Positions 55,641 through 64,000 of a stretch of DNA of 64,000 nucleotides are shown here, piece after piece. The stretch is taken from assembly GCA_033675265.1 (NCBI GenBank), contig JAUJYZ010000532.1:248001-312000 (forward strand), written 5' to 3'. The notes beneath the pieces are model-generated. The model was not told the origin of the DNA. It worked only from the letters and a program-made list of their open reading frames with translations, and searched no databases. The DNA is from Actinostola sp. cb2023 (taxonomy: Eukaryota > Cnidaria > Anthozoa > Actiniaria > Actinostolidae). Within the stretch, counting starts at the first letter, position 1. Each line of letters starts with the position of its first letter. Made by a program: the position numbers and the translations under genes.

Positions 55641-58547
55641 TATTCTTGTCCCATGATCTTCATGATGTCAGTGAGAATCTCCCAGCTTTGTTCTGCAATA
55701 TCTTTGTTTTCTTCGTTAAACAACGAGCAGAAGTACTCCTTCTTTGTGATCAGTATAACCATTTTCAAAAACATTCTTGATGCGGCATAAGTCCTTCCAA
55801 ATGACATCCCCATTCTTAATAACATACTTGATGAAGCCAAGCGCTGATCCTCCCTCTGCTTTAGCAGTTTCAATTGCGATGACAATATTTGCGACACTCA
55901 CGGTCTTGATTCTAAGTATTAGTAATGTACGTTCCATAGATCAGCTGCACCTTTGCCACGTATATCCATTCCACCCGTTCGACGACAATATATTTTCGCT
56001 GGACTTTCTTGGTAATTTGTACTGATTTATACATAATAGCAACGTCGATGTCGATGGTTACTTCTGGCTTTGTATCCATACTAGCAGCCTTGTCTGCAGG
56101 CAAAACGACTGTGGGTGTTACTTGTACTGGCTTTGTATCCGGCATACTAGCAGCCTTGTCTGCAGGCAAAACGACTGTGGGTGTTACTTGTACTGGCTTT
56201 GTATCCATACTAGCAGCCTTGTCTGCAGGCAAAACGACTGTGGGTGTTACTTGTACTGGCTTTGTATCCATACTAGCAGCCTTGTCTGCAGGCAAAACGA
56301 CTGTGGGTGTTACTTGTACTGGCTTTGTATCCATACTAACAGCGATGTCTTGTCGAATGACTTTCTTGGTAACTTGTACTGACTTTGTATCCATACTAAC
56401 AGCGATGTCTTGTCGAATGACTTTCTTGGTAACTTGTACTGACTTTGTATCCATACTAACAGCGATGTCTTGTCGAATGACTTTCTTGGTAACTTGTACT
56501 GACTTTGTATCCATACTAACAGCGATGTCTTGTCGAATGACTTTCTTGGTAACTTGTACTGACTTTGTATCCATACTAACAGCGATGTCTTGTCGAATGA
56601 CTTTCTTGGTAACTTGTACTGACTTTGTATCCATACTAGCAGCCTTGTCTGCAGGCAAAACGACTGTGGGTGTTACTTGTACTGGCTTTGTATCCATACT
56701 AGCAGCCTTGTCTGCAGGCAAAACGACTGTGGGTGTTACTTGTACTGGCTTTGTATCCATACTAGCAGCCTTGTCTGCAGGCAAAACGACTGTGGGTGTT
56801 ACTTGTACTGGCTTTGTATCCATACTAGCAGCCTTGTCTGCAGGCAAAACGACTGTGGGTGTTACTTGTACTGGCTTTGTATCCATACTAACAGCGATGT
56901 CTTGTCGAATGACTTTCTTGGTAACTTGTACTGACTTTGTATCCATACTAACAGCGATGTCTTGTCGAATGACTTTCTTGGTAACTTGTACTGACTTTGT
57001 ATCCATACTAACAGCGATGTCTTGTCGAATGACTTTCTTGGTAACTTGTACTGACTTTGTATCCATACTAACAGCGATGTCTTGTCGAATGACTTTCTTG
57101 GTAACTTGTACTGACTTTGTATCCATACTAGCAGCCTTGTCTGCAGGCAAAACGACTGTGGGTGTTACTTGTACTGGCTTTGTATCCATACTATAGCAGC
57201 CTTGTCTGCAGGCAAAACGACTGTGGGTGTTACTTGTACTGGCTTTGTATCCATACTAGCAGCCTTGTCTGCAGGCAAAACGACTGTGGGTGTTACTTGT
57301 ACTGGCTTTGTATCCATACTAGCAGCCTTGTCTGCAGGCAAAACGACTGTGGGTGTTACTTGTACTGGCTTTGTATCCATACTAGCAGCCTTGTCTGCAG
57401 GCAAAACGACTGTGGGTGTTACTTGTACTGGCTTTGTATCCATACTAGCAGCCTTGTCTGCAGGCAAAACGACTGTGGGTGTTACTTGTACTGGCTTTGT
57501 ATCCATACTAGCAGCCTTGTCTGCAGGCAAAACGACTGTGGGTGTTACTTGTACTGGCTTTGTATCCATACTAGCAGCCTTGTCTTGTCGAATATCAATG
57601 GATATTTTATTTCCTTTCGTGCTATCAAATGGGCTGTAGTTCTTTTCCATGAAGTCGTAGTTGGAAATGCTCTTATGTGTTATTACAGTAGCTTCTTGTT
57701 GAATGCGTGTGACTGTTGCATCCATTCGTTTATTGTAAGCCTGTGTCCGTGTACGCTCGAGATCGGACAAAACGTTGTCAGGAAATTTATTACCAATGGA
57801 TATTTTATTTCCTTTCGTGCTATCAAATGGGCTGTAGTTCTTTTCCATGAAGTCGTAGTTGGAAATGCTCTTATGTGTTATTACAGTAGCTTCTTGTTGA
57901 ATGCGTGTGACTGTTGCATCCATTCGTTTATTGTAAGCCTGTGTCCGTGTACGCTCGAGATCGAACAAAACGTTGTCAGGAGATTTATTACTGCCAATGG
58001 ATATTTTATTTCCTTTCGTGCTATCAAATGGGCTGTAGTTCTTTTCCATGAAGTCGTAGATGTCATGGCGGGTTCCTCCATCAGCGCGGCCTGCACGAAT
58101 GTTTTTAGCGCGAGCCCTAGCACCACTTTTGACTTGCTTTTTAAGTTGACGACGTTCAGCCAGGTGGCCAATCCCACTCATCGCAGCACCCATGGCCGCA
58201 CCCAGGGCAGCAGCTTGTCCAACTCCCCTGGATAAATCACAGGCAGCGTCAAGGAATTTCCTCACCTCGCTCTTGCACTGGGGTGTCAGATTTTCTGGAA
58301 ATCTATCCCAAGCATTGCTATTTAGGTTGGCCACTTTCTCGTTGACTATGATCCGATTGTCGGTGAGAAACTTCCAGATTTGTTCTACAATATCATTGTC
58401 TTCTTCGTTAAACAACGAGCAGAAGTCTTTCTTTGTGATAACCCCATTCTCAATAACATTCTCGATGAACTTGCCGAGCGCTGATCCTCCCGCTGCTCCA
58501 GCAGCTTGAATTGTAGCCTTGACAGCAATTTTTCGTCCTACTATTCC

Positions 58548-58578
<31 letters not shown>
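55640..58578 (-). pseudogene. OTU-like paralogue with expanded coding minisatellite, frameshifted
   Basis: In coding order: a module (VGRKIAVKATIQAAGAAGG...ENGVITKKDFCSLFNEEDND) open back to a (TAA)n tract; PENLTPQCKSEVRKFLDAAC; the Gly/Ala stretch; then the NYSPF...GNKISIG block two and a half times (period about 200 bp); then 24 units of a repeat. The box that reads VPGNCLFETLA in the paralogue is SPDNVLFDLER here, so the putative catalytic Cys is lost. The repeat units are type A (MDTKPVQVTPTVVLPADKAAS, 63 bp) and type B (MDTKSVQVTKKVIRQDIAVS, 60 bp). A 2-bp insertion near 57192, plus indels near 55920 and 55755, break the frame. It ends with DIMKIMGQE, matching the paralogue. Decayed gene or assembly errors; the relationship itself is certain. 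Confidence 0.7.
56060..57590 (-). repeat. Coding minisatellite, 15 type-A and 9 type-B units
   Basis: Along the plus strand the order is A4-B5-A4-B4-A7. Units within a type are essentially identical, while A and B differ over about half their length. Both types derive from a single segment of the paralogue (IRQKIAASMDTKPVQVTKNV). One A unit near 56139 has a 3-bp insertion; the 2-bp insertion near 57192 shifts the frame. Confidence 0.92.
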
Positions 58579-58579
<1 letters not shown>

Positions 58580-58580
58580 T
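58545..58580. repeat. (TAA)n microsatellite
   Basis: A perfect AAT run directly upstream (coding sense) of the OTU-like paralogue frame. Confidence 0.9.
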
Positions 58581-59100
58581 TTAGAGTACCTGTCAGTAAA
58601 AATCAGACATATTCGGAACTATGTGGCACAAGTCAAAAAATCGATTTGACTCATATTTTAGACTTAGGTAGGCCTTAATGTAAAACAAACCACTGTATAG
58701 TTTGTTTGGCGAAATATGGCTTTAATTTGTTTTCGAGAAAAATGACAAAAATAGTTTTCGCCTCAATTTGACACTTTGCCGGCCGATAATTTATGTCAAC
58801 TTTAAAAGCTTATCACGTCAAAACTATATAATCTAGCGAACTACTGGAACTACCAGTGACTGAGCGATGTCTTAAGTTTTACTTGGTGGAGTTTTGGCGG
58901 TTTTTATCCAAGGTTTCGAATTTTTCTAAATTTATTTCCGAAGCATATATTTTACTACAATAAAAGTAGGGTAAAAACAAAAAATATTTTTTCCACGTGC
59001 TACGCAAAATTATTGTCCCAAAACAAGGTATTGTAAAGTTGAAATGACGTACTGTTAGGATCCGTTTAAAATTTGTTTGGGTAAATTCTTTTGCGTGATG
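58581..59100. other. No gene seen
   Basis: Unassigned AT-rich sequence. Confidence 0.45.
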
Positions 59101-59104
59101 TGTA

Positions 59105-60030
59105 CAGGACCCGAAATGATCCCTGGCTCCGAAATGATCCCTGGACCCGAAATGATCCCCAAAGTGTCTAGATTGGCTCCGAAATGATCCCGGACCCGAA
59201 ATGATCCCCAGACTGGCTCTGAAATGATCCCCAGTGAAATTCGGGAATGGTCCTAATCAGTCCCGTTTTCTTCTTCTTTCTTCCTCAATAATAATTATGT
59301 TATGATAACAATAATATAATCATCATCATCATCATCATCATAATAATAATAATAATAACGATAACAATAATAATCATCATCATAATAATAATAATAACAA
59401 TAACGATAACAATAATAATCATCATCATAATAATAATAATAATAATCATCATCATCATAATAATAATAATAAAGACAACAATAATAATAATCATCATCAT
59501 CATCATAATAATAATAACGATAACAATAATAATAATAATCATCATCATCATCATAACTGATAATAACGATAACAATAATAATCATCATCATCATCATAAT
59601 AATAATAATAATAACGATAACAGTAATAATAATAATCATAATAATAATAATAACGATAACAATCATCATCATCATCATAATAATAATAATAACGATATCA
59701 ATAATAATAATAATCATCATCATAACTGATAATAACGATAACAATAATCATCATCATCATCATCATCATAATAATAATAATAACGATAACAGTAATAATA
59801 ATAATAATCATAATAATAATAACGATAACAATCATCATCATCATCATAATAATAATAATAACGATATCAATAATAATCATCATCATCATCATATTAACGA
59901 TAACAATAATAATAATCATCATAATGATAATAATAATAACGATAGCAATAATAATAATAATCATCGTCATCATCATAATGGCTCCGAAATGATCCCCAGT
60001 GAAATTCACGAATGGTTGATCAGTCCCGTG
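59105..60030. repeat. AAT/ATC compound microsatellite between GAAATGATCCC repeats
   Basis: 59108-59230 carries CCGAAATGATCCC(C/T) units; 59290-59975 is (AAT)n/(ATC)n with recurring AACGATAACA. The right side (59980-60030) repeats GGCTCCGAAATGATCCCCAG + TGAAATTC as at 59213-59245. So the microsatellite sits between direct repeats and looks like expansion within an element. The Ile/Met and Tyr/Asp frames are artefacts. Confidence 0.9.
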
Positions 60031-60034
60031 GATT

Positions 60035-60725
60035 CATTCCTTGGTCAACAAATTCACAATAAAAAATATTATAGCGTTTATTTATTTTATTAAACAACTC
60101 AACGAGATTAATACATGTATATTGCTTTTTATCAACTGTATTTAACTGAATTGTAATGATACTCAAAGGAGCTTTGTCACGATCTTTTTGTGACATACAA
60201 AATTACCTTTAAATTGATGAAGTCACAAAATAAGAGTTTGCTAAGTAAACACTGAAAATCTATTGTGAGTTATTATTATATATTATTATTAGCTAGGCTA
60301 ACCATAGGTCAAAAATTGCGACCTCCGAATTCGAAAACCAAGACAAATTGACAATCCTCCATGCACGTAAAAATGTTTTGATTTCGCGATCGTTTCTTGT
60401 CCATTTCAGCCGTGGGAACGGTCCATTCTGATTGGTTGATTTTTACAGAGATGTGATTGCCGCTGTCATGTTACATAGGAGGCTAGTTATTGCAAGCCCA
60501 TGTACGAGTACATAGCCACCTGAACAGTTTTAGAAATCTATTGACTATAGAATTTATAAGCCATCTATACGCTTCGCTCCGACGGCAATTATTATCACTG
60601 AAGAAAGACATTAGTGTCAATCAATAAACATCAACATACGCTATTTTCTTTATCAATGTACGTACTTTATGGATGTTTCAGTATTCAGTTTGCTACACTT
60701 ATGAACCGGGTCTCTTATGAACACC
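60035..60725. other. No gene seen
   Basis: Unassigned sequence between repeats. Confidence 0.45.
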
Positions 60726-60727
60726 TA

Positions 60728-61750
60728 CAGTGTGTTGCCCTAAATCCGGCCGCTTTTTGCATTAATCGCTGTATCTTTCTTTAGGAAAATAGTAGCGGTC
60801 TAAAAATCAGTCAAAGGCTAGATTTCTCTTTCACTTACCTTGTCACAAATTGACATTTGTTTCACTTCAACATTGAGCTTGTTATATTAAAAAATATTGA
60901 TCCAGGTAGATGCCCTAAGTTCGGCCAGGTTGCCCTAAATTCCGGCCATAAATAAGCAGGAATTGCTCGGTAAGTTTTATATTATCTTCCATATCGTTTT
61001 AACTAATTTGTTTCTGCATTGCTATAATAAAAGACTTTTTAAGTCATTCTACATGAAAATATTGTAAAGATAAATTCTAAAAAGACCGAAAAAAGACCGT
61101 TCTCTACTTCATTGGGAACCGCGCCCGCAATGACATCTGGGGTGCTTACCATTTACCCGGAAAAAATGGAAATTCCGCTTTGAAAATCAAATTGTATGTG
61201 TATTTCCGATCGGAAAGTTAGAATCCCAGAAAACTCGGGCTTCTGTTTCAGCATAGTTAATAACTATGGTTTCAGGTAATCCGGCCACTTTTCCCGCTCT
61301 GTTTTGTATGTGATTTGAGGCCGGATTTAGGCATACCTACCAAAATATGCACGTAATTTCACCTGACCTGAACTTCCCTTTATTTAAGCCGTTCATGATT
61401 GTTTTTCTTTGTGTCCAAAGCTACTGATTAGCATCGTATTTCTGCCAAATATAATCTGTTTACGCTCCATAACTTACGAGGAAATGTTTAAAGACTTTGC
61501 CCGCATGACTTAAGATGCACGAAAACATGAAAATTACTGAATCGATTGTTTTTCCTACTTTCAAAAACACATTTGAATTCCTGCCTAAAAAGCGGACAGG
61601 AGTCCCACAACAGCAGTTAATAAACCTAAACTCATCAATAATTCATACGATGATCTTGTTTGTCATTTTTTGAAATATACGAGAAATCACAGCGCTTTAA
61701 AGTTAAAATGGCCGGATTAGGGTACGGCCGGTATTTAGGGCAACACACTG
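60728..61750. mobile_element. 1.02-kb TA-flanked element, CAGTGTGTTGCCCTAAAT ends
   Basis: CAGTGTGTTGCCCTAAATCC + GGCCG is mirrored by CGGCCGGTATTTAGGGCAAC + ACACTG, with TA on both outer sides. Subterminal phrases repeat the theme (GTTGCCCTAAATTCCGGCC at 60931). TA target and CAGTG ends fit Tc1/mariner-pogo-type elements. No transposase frame inside. Confidence 0.85.
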
Positions 61751-62073
61751 TATATCTTGAATTTAGAATAACGTTTGGTACGGTTGGCGGCACGATAAAC
61801 GAACGAGCTGTTAGGCAGATAATTCAGTGACAATGTCTCTGCATCTGGGACTGATGACTTAGTTTCCAAGATCTAGCATTTATACGGTACTAGGATTCGA
61901 TCGACTACTTATGTTGTCCACAGTGGCAATCAGTGCAGCGACTTAGCACACCTGAACAGAGCGGCTGAAAGACTAATAAAATAACATTGCCTTCCCCTCG
62001 ATATGTTGCTAACTGAAGCGATCGTCAACAATAAATGAAGATCTTTACATAATTCCATCAAGAATTAATCGGA

Positions 62074-63499
62074 TATAAAGGAGTCTTACAAATATGCGAG
62101 GCAGCGAGGCATGCGAGGCACTCTGCGAGGCATGCGAGGCACTCTGCGAGGCATGCGAGGCATAAGTGCGAGCCATGCAAAAATACGAACAAATGAAATT
62201 ATACTTATGAACCTCCACCATTCGTGAGGGAGCTGTGAAGAACGAAGAGATCAGCAACGATATGGTCGCTACGTAGCGGGAACTGCGCGAAACAGAGACA
62301 ACTGAAAATCATTACAAAATTAACCTGGATTTTCAGTTGAAAGCAACGACTACGAAGCTTACCCAAAAACTGAGACTGAGATGAATTGTTGTAACAAATA
62401 TTAATACTTCGAAGTATTCTTTGAGTACTAGGCTAAAGAGACGGGCCGAAGTTACAAAATATTCATACACACAAAGTTTTATAAAATCAACATCCTGTGG
62501 GACACAAATCAAGTTCAAATCAGTGCTAAGTTAGTAAATTATCATTATCAAAACATCGAATTCAAGAATTTAAAGCAGTAATTTGGATTTGTTTACTCGG
62601 GTCGACTCGACGGATATGCCGATCGATTCACAAGTTCTTTGCCGGAAGTGGTTTTAGCTCACATTATTCTGCAATTAAGCAAAAAAAAAAGTACTTTGTG
62701 ATAGAGTGCAAACCATATGTCCGTGAAACAGTACTAACTAATTAGTACTAAATAGCACTGATGAAACAATAGAAAACAATAGAAATAACACTATTTAGTT
62801 CTATTTAGTAATAGTACTATTTCACGGACATATGGTTTGCACTCTATTCAGTCCTCACAGAGTTTTTATTTGGCAAACGGCGAACATAAGTACCATAGAT
62901 AATTGAAGGATATCCTGTTCTCGTAAACGAAATTATGAACAAGAGAATTACCACAGGATTAAAGCAGATTGTTTTTCTGAATGATAGTCAATGTACGCAT
63001 TGCCCGATAACTCGTGGAAGGACGTTCCTGGGTAGATGTATAGTATTTATAGTATTATTATTTCACCATTGATCGCAAATTTGCATAAACCATTGAAATG
63101 CTAGCCTGCTAGCGGCTCTCCAGTGGGGAAGGGAGGGGGAAGTTCAACTTCAGTTTAGAGGAAAAATATATAAGAATCATTATGAATCTCACGATAATGA
63201 CTGTGAAATTGCACATTATTCGGTAGTCTAAAAAAATATTTTTGAATTAATTGTTACGCCTTCGAATTATTTCGTCTCTGAAGTTGAATAAGGCCCGTTG
63301 AACAAAAACATTGTCTTTTCAATAATAGAGTTATATCCTCGACCCTTGACATGGTACAAAAGAAAACAATAATAATAAATAATATGGTACTTTTTTATTA
63401 TGCCTCGCATGCCTCGCTGTGTGCCTCGCATGGCTCGCATGCCTCGCTGTGTGCCTCGCATGGCTCGCTGGCTCGCACTTTGTAAGGACCCGATATAAA
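62074..63499. mobile_element. 1.4-kb element with GCGAGGCATGCGAGGCACTCT subterminal repeats
   Basis: Near the left end ATATAAAGGAGTCTTACAAA leads into a 21-bp minisatellite (62095-62165). At the right a mirrored version (GCCTCGCATGCCTCGCTGTG, 63402-63478) precedes TTTGTAAGGACCCGATATAA. The ends are inverted but diverged. Interior non-coding, with a nested MITE. Confidence 0.6.
62704..62844. mobile_element. 141-bp TA-flanked MITE
   Basis: GAGTGCAAACCATATGTCCG + TGAAA is perfectly mirrored at the right end, and TA borders both sides. It lies inside the 62074-63499 element. Confidence 0.9.
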
Positions 63500-63537
63500 G
63501 TCGAGCTGGGGCTCGCTCACTGGTCGCAATTATTATT

Positions 63538-63961
63538 ACTATGATGATGATGATGATGATGATTATTATGATGATGATGATGATTGTTATCGCTATTATT
63601 ATTATTATTATTATGATGATTATTGTTATCGTTATTATTATATTTATGATGATGATGATGATTATGATGATGACGATGATGATGATTGTTATCGTTATTA
63701 TTATTATTATGACTATGATGATGATATGATGATGATGATGATGATGATTATTATTATTGTTATCGTTATTATTATCATGATGATGATGATGATGATGATT
63801 ATTATTATCGTTTATTATTATTTATGATGATGATGATGATGATTTTTATTGTTATCGTTATTATTATTATGATGATTATGATTATTATTATCGTTATTAT
63901 TATTATTATTATGATGATGATGATGATGATGATGATGATTATTATCGTTATTATTATTATT

Positions 63962-64000
<39 letters not shown>
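63538..64000. repeat. ATG/ATT compound microsatellite (window edge)
   Basis: (ATG)n and (TTA)n alternate with TGTTATCGTTATTATT, the reverse complement of the motif in the 59.3-60.0-kb array. It runs off the end of the window. Confidence 0.92.

Larger units (their letters stand above)
52147..58298 (+). repeat. Segmental duplication, copy 2
   Basis: Direct repeat of 20576-25701 at an offset of about 31.57 kb near the start. It lacks the TTAA element and the 22790-23940 segment, and has gained the 53961-54990 satellite, about 55190-55430 and the expanded coding repeat. It contains the pre-insertion form of the TTAA site at about 52822. Confidence 0.92.

Noticed and set aside
59295..60009. Ile/Met-rich and Tyr/Asp-rich frames
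   Set aside because: Products of AAT/ATC triplet microsatellites.

Overview
This is eukaryotic nuclear DNA, almost certainly from a marine invertebrate animal. It is AT-rich and gene-poor, crowded with short inverted-repeat elements and minisatellites, and its one large gene is split into small exons with clean GT/AG junctions. Several repeat motifs resemble ones I associate with non-bilaterian genomes: the G-run + 'TATAGGTATGTGCC' family, the 'TAGCCTGCGAAAGCAGCCG' hairpin, and 'TACGAGAATG' ends. A cnidarian or sponge is my best guess, but the phylum is not proven.

Layout. (1) 1-1748: small transposon remnants. (2) 1749-20598, minus strand: a complete 11-exon gene for an AKNA-type microtubule-organisation protein (1,055 aa). 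All exon phases close, and the family's conserved blocks appear in order. Its introns hold at least ten inverted-repeat elements and two large minisatellites. (3) Inside AKNA intron 3, on the plus strand, a candidate three-exon gene (84 aa, 15448-16411) starts from a near-perfect 503-bp palindrome. The palindrome carries a mirror copy of that gene's first exon facing AKNA. (4) 20576-25701: the AKNA start and promoter, then sequence ending in a gene with an OTU-protease-like cysteine box (24817-25668, minus). This whole block is duplicated in direct orientation at 52147-58298. (5) 25697-32427: a 6.7-kb array of the pentamer GACTG that cuts through the OTU-like gene, followed by an inverted-repeat element (32428-34640) whose far end carries a five-copy inverted piece of the same pentamer. 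(6) 34.6-50.8 kb: no confident genes. It holds a 43-bp tandem array, palindromes, a T-rich foldback tract, two larger terminal-inverted-repeat elements (42970-44134; 44252-47631) and several small ones. (7) 50898-51182, plus strand: a small secreted cysteine-containing protein. (8) 52147-58578: the second duplication copy, containing a duplicated AKNA promoter and start codon, a 32-34-bp satellite, and a frameshifted OTU-like paralogue with 24 units of a 20/21-residue repeat. (9) 58.5-64 kb: microsatellites and TA-flanked elements.

The firmest biology is the AKNA orthologue. The most unusual observations are the mirrored first exon inside AKNA, the pentamer mega-array apparently seeded by a transposon end, a TTAA-flanked element whose empty site survives in the duplicate, and an OTU-like paralogue that lost its cysteine box while its coding minisatellite expanded. 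All gene structures come from reading splice signals and frames by eye; none is supported here by RNA data.
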